Of a stretch of 61,844 bases of DNA, positions 19,026 to 27,594 are shown in pieces. Location: positions 128,965-190,808 of the forward strand of contig NZ_LSEF01000037.1 in assembly GCF_001641695.1 (NCBI RefSeq), written 5' to 3'. This stretch comes from Bradyrhizobium neotropicale. GTDB lineage: Bacteria > Pseudomonadota > Alphaproteobacteria > Rhizobiales > Xanthobacteraceae. Positions within the stretch are counted from its first letter, which is position 1; every line of letters begins with the position of its first letter. The notes beneath the pieces are model-generated. The model searched no databases. It had not been told where the DNA came from and saw only the letters and a program-made list of their open reading frames with translations. A program made the translations under genes and the position numbers.

Positions 19026-19469
19026 TCAGCGCGAATGCGCGCCGCTCAACTGACCGCTCGCCGCCTCGACATCTCGCGACGGCCGCAACGCGTAGGCGCC
19101 ATCGCCGAGGAGAGCCTGCGCCACCAGCGCGATCGCCCAGAAGGCGGGGTATTCCCAGCCGCCCTTCGGATTGCTGAAGAAGAATCCGGCGGCCCCATGC
19201 ACCGTGAAGATCGCGCCCAGCAGGATCGGGATGCCCGCCAGCGCCGCATAGCGGGTCCACACGCCGAGGATGAGGGCGACGCCACTCAGCACCTCGACCG
19301 CGATCACGAGATAGGCGAGTTCGGGCGGGAAGCCGAGGCTGCCGAAGAACTTGGCGGTGCCGGCAGGCGTGAATACGAACAGTTTCAGGCTGGCATGGGC
19401 CAGAAACAGCGCGCCCAGTGTCACGCGCAGCACCAGCGCGGCGTAGGGAGCGGTGCGGGAATCGATCAT
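19026..19469 (-). CDS. DoxX family membrane protein
   Basis: A 147-residue, four-helix membrane protein: LVLRVTLGALFLAHASLKLF, LAYLVIAVEVLSGVALILGV, LAGIPILLGAIFTVHG and YPAFWAIALVAQALLG. This is the DoxX/DoxD-like pattern seen in many small redox-associated membrane proteins of unknown chemistry. The start at 19469 (MIDSRTAPY) is placed by a GGAGACC site four codons upstream that would lie inside the gene if the earlier ATG at 19481 were used. It is divergent from a LysR gene, which is its likely regulator, and ends with a strong terminator. Confidence 0.87.
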   Translation of the reverse strand: MIDSRTAPYAALVLRVTLGALFLAHASLKLFVFTPAGTAKFFGSLGFPPELAYLVIAVEVLSGVALILGVWTRYAALAGIPILLGAIFTVHGAAGFFFSNPKGGWEYPAFWAIALVAQALLGDGAYALRPSRDVEAASGQLSGAHSR

Positions 19470-19566
19470 GACGGTCTCCATTGTTGGATCCGATATGATC
19501 TATTCTCAATGGAGTGATAATCCGCTATTCTGGAAATATAGCTCACACTGACAGAGTGAAGTCATT

Positions 19567-20487
19567 TTGCTCGACCGCCTCACCAGCCTCGAGGTCTTCG
19601 CCAAGGTGGCGGCCATTGGCAGCCTGTCCGGCGCAGCCCGCGCCATGGGCCTGTCGCAGACCATGGTCACCAAGCATGTGGCGTCACTGGAGGCGCGGCT
19701 TGGGATCAGGCTGTTCCACCGCACCACAAGACGGCTGTCCATCACCGAGGCCGGACGCAGCTATCTCGAATCCTCCGAGCGGATCCTCGCTGACATGGAG
19801 GCTGCCGACGCTGCGGTCGCGCGCGAGCGCGTCGAGCCGCGCGGACTGCTGCGGGTCAATGGGCCCGTCGTGTTCGGCACAAGGCAGATCGCGCCCCTCA
19901 TCGCAGAGTTCAGCGACCGCCATCCCGAGGTCACGATCGAGCTCGGCTTTAACGATCGCCTGGTCGACCTCGCCGAGGAAGGCTGGGACCTCGCGATCCG
20001 CATCGGCAAGCTGCGCGACTCCAGCATGGTGGCGCGGCGGCTCGCGCCGAACCGCCTGGTCGTCTGCGCCGCGCCGTCCTATCTGGCGAAGCACGGCACG
20101 CCGCGCAACGTCGCCGACCTCGCCGCCCATAATTGTCTCGGCTACACACTTTCGCAGCAGGCGAGCGCGGCGGAATGGCTGTTCGGCGCGGACGGCGAGA
20201 TCCGTGTCCGGGTCAGCGGCAATCTGCGCGCCAACAATGGCGATGCGCTGCGCGCCGCAACGCTCGCCGGGCTTGGGCTGGCGCGACAGCCGACCTTCAT
20301 CGTCGCCGACGACCTGCGCGCAGGCACGCTCATCGCACTTCCGCTCGACCAACCCGAGATCCAGACATCGGCGGTGCATGCGGTCTACCTGCCCGACCGC
20401 CGGCCGCCGGCCAAGGTGCGCGCCTTCATCGACTATCTCGCCGCGCGGTTTTCGCCAGTCCCGCCCTGGGACCACGGACTGCCGTGA
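19567..20487 (+). CDS. LysR family transcriptional regulator
   Basis: A 306-residue regulator with the N-terminal winged helix-turn-helix (LTSLEVFAKVAAIGSLSGAAR, LSQTMVTKHVASLEARLGIRL, FHRTTRRLSITEAG) and the C-terminal effector domain with the WDLAIRIG and LVVCAAPSYLAKHG signatures of the CrgA-like subgroup. The start is TTG at 19567. The gene is divergent from doxX with a 97-bp shared upstream region, so control of doxX and of itself is likely. The effector is unknown. The final PVPPWDHGLP is typical of this subgroup. Confidence 0.92.
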   Translation: MLDRLTSLEVFAKVAAIGSLSGAARAMGLSQTMVTKHVASLEARLGIRLFHRTTRRLSITEAGRSYLESSERILADMEAADAAVARERVEPRGLLRVNGPVVFGTRQIAPLIAEFSDRHPEVTIELGFNDRLVDLAEEGWDLAIRIGKLRDSSMVARRLAPNRLVVCAAPSYLAKHGTPRNVADLAAHNCLGYTLSQQASAAEWLFGADGEIRVRVSGNLRANNGDALRAATLAGLGLARQPTFIVADDLRAGTLIALPLDQPEIQTSAVHAVYLPDRRPPAKVRAFIDYLAARFSPVPPWDHGLP

Positions 20488-20661
20488 CGCGCACGGCTCG
20501 GCGCGACCGGGTCCGGCAGGTCCCTGCCCCATTTTGTCGCACGCTTCGTCGCATGTCTTTTCGCTGCATGTCTTGGAGCGTGAGCCAGCGCACAGACGGC
20601 AACGTGGCGAAGGCCTAGAAAAGGTGAGATCCTCGCGCGCATTGCCGATGGAGGTGACACC

Positions 20662-22167
20662 ATGCGCCGTCCAGTCTTTTGCAGTTTGTTGGTTGCATCC
20701 GGCCTTCTTGCCCTCGCCCAAATGATGACGCCCACGGAGGCCGCGGCAGAAGCACGGCTCGCGCTCGTAATCGGCCAATCCGCCTATCGCACGGTGCCGG
20801 AACTTCCCAACGCCGCCAATGATGCCAAGGGCATGGCCGAGCTGCTCGGCAACGCCGGCTTCAGCGTCACCACGGCGCCGAACCTCGCGCAGAACGAGAT
20901 GCGCCAGACGATCAGCGATTTTGCGAGCAAGGTCAGCGCGAGCGGCGCCGATACCGTCGCACTGGTGTTCTATGCGGGCCACGGCCTGCAGATCGACGGC
21001 GAGAACTATCTGGTGCCGGTCGACCTCGATCCCAAACGCGAAGCCGACATCCCGCTCCAGGGCGTGCGACTGAACGATCTCCTCAACACCCTCGGCGCGC
21101 TGCCGACGCGGGCACGCATCTTCATGCTCGATGCCTGCCGCAACAATCCGTTCCCGGCGCTCAGCGGCGCCGGCCACGGCCTTGCGATCGTCGACACCAA
21201 GGCCGGCGCGCCCGGCTCGTTCATCTCCTATTCGACCTCGCCCGGCGCGGAAGCCGAGGACGGCTCCGGTATCGACAGCCCCTACACCACGGCAGCGCTG
21301 ACCATCGCCAAGGAGCCCAACATCCCGATCGAGGAAGTGTTCAAGCGCATCCGCGTCGCCGTGGCGCAATCGACCGACGGTCGGCAGATCCCCTGGGAAA
21401 GCTCTTCGCTGACGACCGATTTCAAATTCTTCGGTGGCGATGGCAGCGGTCAGCCGTCTTCTGTCCCGGGCGCAGGCTCGACGGCGCTCGCCAGCGCCAC
21501 GCGCAGCGTCGACGACTGGCGCAACGAGCTGCGCGGCAAGGCGCCCAAGGCTGCCTATGAGCTCGTGATCTCCGACGACACCGTGCCGGCGTATCAGGCC
21601 TATGTCGAACTGTTCGCGCAGGATGCCTCCGCGCCGCGCATGCGCACGATCCTGGAGCGCCGGCGCCAGATGCTGGCCTGGGAGCGCGCGGTCGCGATCA
21701 ACACGCGCGCCTCGTTCGAGGCTTATCTTGCGAACTGGGACAACAGCGACCTGGCTGCGACCGCGCGCAGGCTGCTGCTCCGCGTGCAGAACCGCAATTA
21801 CGGCCCGGCCGCCACCGCGGCCCTGCCCGCTCCGCTCGCCGTCGCGCTGGCGCCGACCTGTCCGTGCTCGGCGCCCTCGACACCGGCAACGCCGGTCAAT
21901 CCGGCGGTGGCGCCGATCATCAAGAAGCGCGTCGATGACACGCCGCCGAAGCGCAGGGTGGACGATGCACCGCCGAAGCGCAGGGTCGTCGACACGCCGC
22001 CCAAACGCCGGCCCCCGCGTGACGACATCGTCGTCGAGCGCGCACCGCCTCCCGGTCCACCGCCCGCAGCCGTGATGCAAGGCATCGGCATCGGTGTCGG
22101 AATTGGCCTCGGCATGGGCATGGGCGGCCGCGGCGGCGAGGGACACGGCGACTACCGCCGGTACTGA
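20662..22167 (+). CDS. Secreted caspase-like protein (peptidase C14 family)
   Basis: A 501-residue exported protein. After a signal peptide (residues 1-30) comes a caspase/metacaspase-type domain, starting ARLALVIGQSAY, with the catalytic histidine at H107 (FYAGHGLQ) and cysteine at C159 (MLDACRNNP). Both are present, so it may be an active cysteine peptidase in the periplasm. The C-terminal third is low complexity: repeated KRRVDD.PP units near residues 415-450, then an alternating Gly tail (GIGIGVGIGLGMGMGG). Such secreted C14 proteins are common in Bradyrhizobium; their substrates are unknown. The gene is preceded by 174 bp of non-coding DNA and followed by a terminator. Confidence 0.9.
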   Translation: MRRPVFCSLLVASGLLALAQMMTPTEAAAEARLALVIGQSAYRTVPELPNAANDAKGMAELLGNAGFSVTTAPNLAQNEMRQTISDFASKVSASGADTVALVFYAGHGLQIDGENYLVPVDLDPKREADIPLQGVRLNDLLNTLGALPTRARIFMLDACRNNPFPALSGAGHGLAIVDTKAGAPGSFISYSTSPGAEAEDGSGIDSPYTTAALTIAKEPNIPIEEVFKRIRVAVAQSTDGRQIPWESSSLTTDFKFFGGDGSGQPSSVPGAGSTALASATRSVDDWRNELRGKAPKAAYELVISDDTVPAYQAYVELFAQDASAPRMRTILERRRQMLAWERAVAINTRASFEAYLANWDNSDLAATARRLLLRVQNRNYGPAATAALPAPLAVALAPTCPCSAPSTPATPVNPAVAPIIKKRVDDTPPKRRVDDAPPKRRVVDTPPKRRPPRDDIVVERAPPPGPPPAAVMQGIGIGVGIGLGMGMGGRGGEGHGDYRRY

Positions 22168-22190
22168 GGCTCCCGCCCCGGTACGAATGG

Positions 22191-22217
22191 ATGTCCGCAG
22201 GGGTCACCTGCGGGCAT
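22191..22217 (+). terminator. Terminator after the caspase-like gene
   Basis: Stem ATGTCCGCAGG with CCTGCGGGCAT (one G-U pair), 5-nt loop, followed by TCTTGTT. It lies 23 bp after the stop codon of the caspase-like gene. Confidence 0.65.
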
Positions 22218-22309
22218 TCTTGTTGATGGTAGCGCCCCTCTCTGCCGCCTAGCCGTCCGGAAATGCTGTAGTCTGATCGTCAGAGAAGCTTTTCCGGGAC
22301 TGCACATCA

Positions 22310-23992
22310 ATGCCGCACGACACTCACGCCAAGATATCTGAGGCCAGGACATCATGGCCGCTGTTCGGCTCGCTTGCGTCCTATTCGCTGCCGGGGGACC
22401 TGATGGCGGGGCTGACGCTCGCCGCCATCGCCATCCCCGAGCAGATGGCCACCGCGCGGCTCGGCGGCTTCGCGCCGCAGATCGGCTTCTTCGCCTTCAT
22501 GGCGGGCTCGCTCGGCTTTGCCCTGCTCGGCGGCAACCGCTTCCTGTCCTGCGGCGCCGACTCCACGATCACGCCGATCTTCGCCGGCGGGCTTGCGGCG
22601 CTGGCGGCGACCGGCTCGCCTGAATACCAGGGACTGGCGATCGCGCTGGCGCTGATGGTCGGCGCGATGCTGCTCGCCAGCGGCGCCTTCCGCCTTGGCG
22701 GCATCGCCAATCTGTTGTCGGTACCGGTGATGGTCGGCTTTCTCGCCGGCATCTCCGTCCACATCATCGTCTCGCAATTGCCGGGCGTGCTCGGTGTCGA
22801 GGCCCCGAATGGCCCGACGCTCGATCGCATCGGCGTGCTCGCGGGCGAGCTTGGCAAAGCGAATCCCTACACGCTGTGCATCGGCTTCGGTGTGCTCGCC
22901 GTGGTCTTCGCCTCCGAGAACGTGAGCGCGAAAATTCCCGGCGCGCTGATCGGACTTGCGGGCGCGACGCTGGCCGTGATCGGGCTCGGCCTCGAGAGCA
23001 AGGGCGTCAACGTCGTCGGCGCAGTTCCGGGCACGCTGCCGCGGCCGACGCTGCCCGAGCTTGCGCCGGAGCTGTGGGTGCGGCTGGTGCCGCTTGCCTT
23101 CGTGATCACGGTCGTCGTGATGGTGCAGACCGCGGCGACGACGCGGTCGTTCCTGTCCGATCCCGACAAGCCTGCCGATGTCGATCGCGATTTTCTCGGC
23201 GCCGGCGCCGGCAGCGTGCTGGCCGGCCTGTTCGGCGCGTTTCCGGTCAATGCCAGCCCGCCGCGAACGGGGATCGTCGCGGAGACCGGCGGGCAGTCGC
23301 AGCTCGCCGGCCTTGCCGCGGCGGTGATCGTGCTGGCGCTTCTCGCTTTCGGCACCGGACTGCTGCGGCACGTGCCGGATGCCGCGCTCGGCGGCATCCT
23401 GCTGTTCGTGGCGCTGCGGATCATCCGCACGAAGCAGATCGTCACGATCTATCGCCAGTCCTTCAGCGAGTTTCTGCTGATCGTCGCCACCGCCGCGCTG
23501 ATCATCGTGCTGCCGATCCAGCAGGGCGCCTTTCTCGGCATCGTGCTGTCGCTGTTGCACGGCATCTGGAGCACCACTCGCGCAAGGCTCGTCGAATTCG
23601 AGCGCGTGCCGGGCACAACGATCTGGTGGCCCGCCCATCCGCATATCACCGGCGAGCGCATCGCCGGCGTCGCCGTGATCGGGCTCCAGGCGCCGCTGTC
23701 ATTCCTAAACGCGCCCGGCTTCCGCAGCGACGTCGCAAAGGTCCTCAGCACGTCGACGCCGCAATTGCTGGTGCTGGAGGCGAGCGGCATGGTCGAGATC
23801 GACTTCACCGCCGCGCAGATCCTGCTCGACGTCTTGAAGGCGTGCAGCGAGCAGGGCGTCACGGTGGCGCTGGCGCGGCTGGAGTCGGTGCGCGCGCAGA
23901 ACGCGTTCGAACGCTTCAGGCTGTTCGAGGCCCTGCCGAGGGAGCACGTGTTCCATAGCGTGGACGAGGCCGTCCACAAGCTGGCGCGCTAA
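22310..23992 (+). CDS. SulP family anion transporter with STAS domain
   Basis: A 560-residue inner-membrane carrier. The SulP start signature (LPGDLMAGLTLAAIAIPEQMATARLGG, around residues 27-53) is followed by about 10-12 membrane helices and a cytoplasmic C-terminal STAS domain (about 440-560: VAVIGLQAPLSFLNA, LLVLEASGMVEIDFTAAQIL). Family members move sulfate, bicarbonate or dicarboxylates. The sequence GADSTITPIFAGGLAAL near the third helix matches the family's substrate region, but specificity cannot be told. No sulfate-assimilation or carbonic-anhydrase gene is adjacent. The gene stands alone, followed by a repeat element. Confidence 0.92.
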   Translation: MPHDTHAKISEARTSWPLFGSLASYSLPGDLMAGLTLAAIAIPEQMATARLGGFAPQIGFFAFMAGSLGFALLGGNRFLSCGADSTITPIFAGGLAALAATGSPEYQGLAIALALMVGAMLLASGAFRLGGIANLLSVPVMVGFLAGISVHIIVSQLPGVLGVEAPNGPTLDRIGVLAGELGKANPYTLCIGFGVLAVVFASENVSAKIPGALIGLAGATLAVIGLGLESKGVNVVGAVPGTLPRPTLPELAPELWVRLVPLAFVITVVVMVQTAATTRSFLSDPDKPADVDRDFLGAGAGSVLAGLFGAFPVNASPPRTGIVAETGGQSQLAGLAAAVIVLALLAFGTGLLRHVPDAALGGILLFVALRIIRTKQIVTIYRQSFSEFLLIVATAALIIVLPIQQGAFLGIVLSLLHGIWSTTRARLVEFERVPGTTIWWPAHPHITGERIAGVAVIGLQAPLSFLNAPGFRSDVAKVLSTSTPQLLVLEASGMVEIDFTAAQILLDVLKACSEQGVTVALARLESVRAQNAFERFRLFEALPREHVFHSVDEAVHKLAR

Positions 23993-24082
23993 AGCGTGAT
24001 GGCTTTCGGTTGAATCGATCGGACCGCAGGCTCGGTCAACCTCTCCCGCTTGCGTGGCTGCAACAAGCCATCACGCTTTAGC
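23988..24082. repeat. Intergenic palindromic repeat (AAAGCGTGATGG type)
   Basis: Perfect 18-bp inverted arms (GCTAAAGCGTGATGGCTT and complement) enclose 59 bp. The left arm overlaps the SulP stop codon. The spacer includes ACCTCTCCCGCTTGCG (24039-24054), which matches the arm of the palindrome inside uvrD (29465-) but for one missing C. It could fold as a long stem between the convergent SulP and hypothetical genes. I recognise the motif as a kind of repeat seen between genes in Bradyrhizobium, from memory only. Confidence 0.7.
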
Positions 24083-24088
24083 TGCGCC

Positions 24089-24463
24089 TCACTCCGACAG
24101 CGCAGGATAGTCCCGCTGCACAGCCTCCCGGATCCAGCTCGCCTGGATCGCGCGCGACAATATCCGCGCGGTCTTGGCGTCGTTGGCCTTCATGCAGAGA
24201 CCGACGATGCGGCTGACCGCATCGTCGCGCATCAGGCCGTCGGAAATCTTCATCGCGATTTCCATCGCAGCACGTGCCGCGCGCTCATAGCGCTCGCCTT
24301 CACGGCTGTCGGCACGCGCCCCGGAGCTTCCGACCGCCTCGGCACTTGTGGTCGCAGCCTGGCAGATCGCGCGGATGCGCTCGGCGGCCTCGATGTCGCC
24401 GAGCGGACCCGCGATCGCCTCGTCCCAGATGTCCCCCGGTTTCTTCCTCGCGAACCACTTCAT
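24089..24463 (-). CDS. Conserved-looking hypothetical protein
   Basis: A 124-residue cytosolic protein, charged and helical (MKWFARKKPGDIWDEAIAG, AAMEIAMKISDGLMRDDAV, ANDAKTARILSRAIQASW). It has no signal peptide and no known motif that I recognise; the repeated helix pattern is faintly like short TPR-type helices. An AGGG precedes the ATG. Codon use and composition fit the genome, so I consider it a real gene of unknown function. Confidence 0.7.
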   Translation of the reverse strand: MKWFARKKPGDIWDEAIAGPLGDIEAAERIRAICQAATTSAEAVGSSGARADSREGERYERAARAAMEIAMKISDGLMRDDAVSRIVGLCMKANDAKTARILSRAIQASWIREAVQRDYPALSE

Positions 24464-24582
24464 CGCCCTGCCATTCGTGGTCTTCCGGCCACATATTGTC
24501 GCGCCTCAGCTATCCGCCCAGCATAGAGAACCGTCGTGAGATCGGCGAGGCGGATTTTTCCGCCACGCCTTGTTGCGACGGC

Positions 24583-25947
24583 TCAGGACGTGCGACGTGG
24601 CCCGATCGCCTCGAACTGCGCCTTCTGCTCGTCGTTCAACGTGGCATAGAAATCATCGAGCGCAGCGCGCACCGATTTGACGCCGTCCAGCATCATATCG
24701 AGCCGCTTGTGAACGGCGGCCATTCGCGCCGGTGGCGTCAACACATCGCTGGGCTGGCACGCTGCCTTGAGCGCATCATTGGTCCTGGCGCTGGTATCCT
24801 GAAGCACCTGCAGAGCAGCGCGCTGGGTCTCATTCGGATGGAGCCGCGCCTCGATCTCGGCGCCTGGCCAATCGAGCCCGACAGGCGCAGCGCAATTCTG
24901 CACCAGCGATGCATTGGCGTTGCTGGAAGCCGCGGCCCTGCGCTGGTCCTCGGCGAGCGCATTGAAACGGGCCTTCTGCTCGTCGGTGAGCGACGCATAG
25001 AATTTGTCGAGCGCCGGTTGCACCAGCTCGACGGCCTTCACCATCGCATCAACACGCTGCTGCATCGCCGCCAGGCGACCGGACGCCGTCGCCGCGACCT
25101 GCGTTGGACATGAGGCGCGGATGATCGCTGCCGCCTGGATCGAGGCATTGCCGAGCTCGTCGAGGTTCGCGCCCTGAGCGTCCGTCGGCTGCACCGCGGC
25201 TGCGATCTGATCGACCGGCAGGCCGGTGATCTCGCGACGATCGCTGCCGCAGAGCTGATCGAGCGGAACACTCCTCGCCTGCCGTCGTCCCGAGGGACGT
25301 TGCGGCAGGTAGGTCGCGAGACCGTCATAGCCATAGGGACCGAAGATGCCTGCATAGATGTCCGGATAGCCGTAGCCCCAGAAGCCGAGACCGTCGCCCC
25401 AGATGGTGTAGTCGTAGAGATCGTTATAGGCGAAGGGCCAGAACAGCGGTCCGACCCAGCCATAGAAGCCGCCGGGGTGCTGCCACCATCCGCTGCCCGC
25501 ACCGTGCCAGCCAACCAGCGCGGCTGCGGCCGCAATCTGGGCCCGCGCCGCGGGATTGCCGATCAAGCGGCCGTTCCGAAACGCGCTGGCGTGCAGGTTC
25601 AGCGCATTGCGGAGATTGGCGGGGCGCACGGCCGCATTGCGGATGTGGCCGAAGTTCGGGCCGCCATGCCGTCCAGCCGCTCCGAACCTCGCGCCGCCAT
25701 GATGGCCGCCACTGAAATGCGCGCGACCGAAGCCGTGACCGCCGAAGTGGCCGCCGCCATGATGACCACCGAAATGACCGCCGCCGTGCCCACCGCCGTG
25801 ACCGCCGCCATGGCCACCACCGTGACCACCACCGTGGCCACCGCCATGGCCGCCACCGTGGCCACCGCCTCCGCCCTTTGCCAGCGCCGCGCCCGCCAGC
25901 ATGCAGGCCAAAGCCACCACGGCAATTCGAAGGACTGGTCGCAACAT
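24583..25947 (-). CDS. Gly-His-rich LTXXQ (Spy/CpxP-like) periplasmic protein
   Basis: A 454-residue exported protein (signal peptide MLRPVLRIAVVALACMLAGAALA). Residues 24 to about 75 are tandem GGGH units (about eight) continuing as FGGHHGGGHFGGH. A Trp/Tyr/Gly-rich central segment follows (GWWQHPGGFYGWVGPLFWPF). The second half has two LTXXQ-type repeats, LTDEQKARFNAL and LNDEQKAQFEAI, each preceded by a long helix with a conserved cysteine pattern (CPTQ, NCAAP, CQPS). LTXXQ proteins such as Spy and CpxP are periplasmic chaperones or envelope-stress sensors. The histidine repeats suggest binding of nickel, zinc or copper; this is inferred. GGGAG precedes the ATG. Confidence 0.85.
   Translation of the reverse strand: MLRPVLRIAVVALACMLAGAALAKGGGGGHGGGHGGGHGGGHGGGHGGGHGGGHGGGHFGGHHGGGHFGGHGFGRAHFSGGHHGGARFGAAGRHGGPNFGHIRNAAVRPANLRNALNLHASAFRNGRLIGNPAARAQIAAAAALVGWHGAGSGWWQHPGGFYGWVGPLFWPFAYNDLYDYTIWGDGLGFWGYGYPDIYAGIFGPYGYDGLATYLPQRPSGRRQARSVPLDQLCGSDRREITGLPVDQIAAAVQPTDAQGANLDELGNASIQAAAIIRASCPTQVAATASGRLAAMQQRVDAMVKAVELVQPALDKFYASLTDEQKARFNALAEDQRRAAASSNANASLVQNCAAPVGLDWPGAEIEARLHPNETQRAALQVLQDTSARTNDALKAACQPSDVLTPPARMAAVHKRLDMMLDGVKSVRAALDDFYATLNDEQKAQFEAIGPRRTS
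25780..25872. repeat. 12-bp tandem repeat encoding GGGH units
   Basis: A run of near-identical 12-bp units on the reverse strand, each encoding Gly-Gly-Gly-His with CAC or CAT for histidine. It lies within the LTXXQ-type gene. Copy number could vary by slippage without breaking the frame. Confidence 0.75.
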
Positions 25948-26070
25948 CTTACGCTCCCGCAGATCCGGTCCAGTGAGGCATCGGAACGTGTCGGGATTTG
26001 GAACTGGCCGGCCGGCCGAAAGTTCCCGCGCCGGCCGCGTTGCGGCCGGTTGCAGCGTAACAAGCCGGCG

Positions 26071-27501
26071 CTACGCCTCCGGCACGATCTTGCCGGGGTT
26101 GAAGATGTTCTGCGGATCGAGCGCCTTCTTCAGCGCCCGCATCGCGTCCAGCGCCTCGGGGCCGAGCTCGGCCTTGAGGTATTTCTGCTTGCCCTGGCCG
26201 ATGCCGTGCTCGCCGGTGCAGGTGCCGTCCATCGCCTGCGCCCGCTCGACCAGGCGATGCATGAACTCTTCACCACGCGCCATCTCATCCGCGTCGTTGA
26301 CGTCGCAGACCAGCGAGCAGTGGAAATTGCCGTCGCCGACATGACCGACGATCGGCGACAAGAGATTGAGGCGCTTCAGATCGTCCTCGGTCTCGCTGAC
26401 GCAGTCGGCAAGGCGCGAGATCGGCACGCAGACGTCGGTCGCGACCACGCCAACGCCCTCACCGGTCCGCAGCGCCTTCACCGACCAATAGGCATCGTGC
26501 CGCGCCTGCCACAGTTTGGTGCGATCCTCCGGCTTGGTGGTCCAGGAGAAGTCGCCGCCGCCGCACTCCTTCGCGATCTCGCCGAAGGCCTTCGACTGCT
26601 CGGCGACCTCGATCTCACTGCCGTGGAATTCCATCAGCAGCAGCGGCGTTTCCGGCAGCGTCAGCTTGGAATAGGCGTTGCAGGCTTTCACCTGCGCGGC
26701 ATTGAGGAGCTCGATGCGCGCCACGGGAATGCCGGTCTGGATCGCCAGGATCACCGCCTGACAGGCGCCATGCACCGTCTCGAACGAGACCGCGCCGGCC
26801 GCGATCATCTCGGGAATGCCGCGCAGGCGGATGGTCAATTCCGAGATGATGCCGAGCGTGCCTTCGGCGCCGACGAAGAGATGCGTGAGATCGTAGCCGG
26901 CGGAGGACTTCTTCGCCCGCGTGCCGGTCGTGATGATCTCGCCGTCGCCGCGCACGACCTTCAGCGCCAGCACGCTGTCGCGCATGGTGCCGTAGCGCAC
27001 CGCGTTGGTGCCGGAAGCGCGCGTCGAGGCCATGCCGCCCAGGGACGCATCCGCGCCGGGATCGATCGGGAAGAACAGGCCCTGGTCGCGCAGATGCTCG
27101 TTGAGCGCCTTGCGGGTGACGCCCGGCTGAATCACGCAATCGAGGTCCTCGGCATGCACCGCGAGCACCTTGTTCATGTCGCGCAGGTCGATGCAGATGC
27201 CGCCCGCCGGCGCGTTGACCTGGCCCTCGAGCGATGTACCGGTGCCGAAGGCGATGACAGGCACGCGATTCTTGGCGCAGATGCGCACCACGTCCTGGAT
27301 GTCGGCAGTCTCCTGCGCCATCACCACCCCATCCGGCGGCTGGTTGGGAAGCCACGTCGTGGTGTGGCCGTGCTGCTCGCGCACGGCCTGCGAGGTGACG
27401 AGCCGGTTGCCGAAGCGTGCGGCAAGCTGCTCCAGCGCGCCCGCGAGGGCTTTCGGCTCAGGCCGCGGCGGATTATTGGTGATGGTCGTACCCACGGACA
27501 T
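26071..27501 (-). CDS. FAD-linked oxidase, D-lactate dehydrogenase (cytochrome)-like
   Basis: About 476 residues of the vanillyl-alcohol-oxidase/GlcD fold. The N-terminal FAD domain shows VPVIAFGTGTSLEGQ, FFPIDPGADASLGGM and the phosphate loop (ASGTNAVRYGTM, HLFVGAEGTLGIISELT). The C-terminal cap carries GHVGDGNFH and the end motif GTCTGEHGIGQGK. It should oxidise D-lactate or a related 2-hydroxy acid and pass electrons to the cytochrome chain. The start is uncertain by two codons: GGAGGA abuts the ATG at 27501 but is ideally spaced from the GTG at 27495. It is divergent from a thioesterase gene. Confidence 0.9.
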   Translation of the reverse strand: MSVGTTITNNPPRPEPKALAGALEQLAARFGNRLVTSQAVREQHGHTTTWLPNQPPDGVVMAQETADIQDVVRICAKNRVPVIAFGTGTSLEGQVNAPAGGICIDLRDMNKVLAVHAEDLDCVIQPGVTRKALNEHLRDQGLFFPIDPGADASLGGMASTRASGTNAVRYGTMRDSVLALKVVRGDGEIITTGTRAKKSSAGYDLTHLFVGAEGTLGIISELTIRLRGIPEMIAAGAVSFETVHGACQAVILAIQTGIPVARIELLNAAQVKACNAYSKLTLPETPLLLMEFHGSEIEVAEQSKAFGEIAKECGGGDFSWTTKPEDRTKLWQARHDAYWSVKALRTGEGVGVVATDVCVPISRLADCVSETEDDLKRLNLLSPIVGHVGDGNFHCSLVCDVNDADEMARGEEFMHRLVERAQAMDGTCTGEHGIGQGKQKYLKAELGPEALDAMRALKKALDPQNIFNPGKIVPEA

Positions 27502-27594
27502 TCCTCCCGACAGACGAAACCGTGGCAAAGGACATATGACCGGTCAAGTCAAGGGATCGGACGCATGTCAGGAAGAGATTGGCTGGAAGGAAAC

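Noticed and set aside
19684..22146. An 820-codon reverse frame across the LysR and caspase-like genes
   Set aside because: It spans two well-supported genes on the other strand plus the gap between them and is compositionally biased.
25300..27594. A long forward frame leading into the thioesterase gene
   Set aside because: It is antisense to the LTXXQ and FAD-oxidase genes. Only the part from 27595 has thioesterase motifs and a ribosome site.
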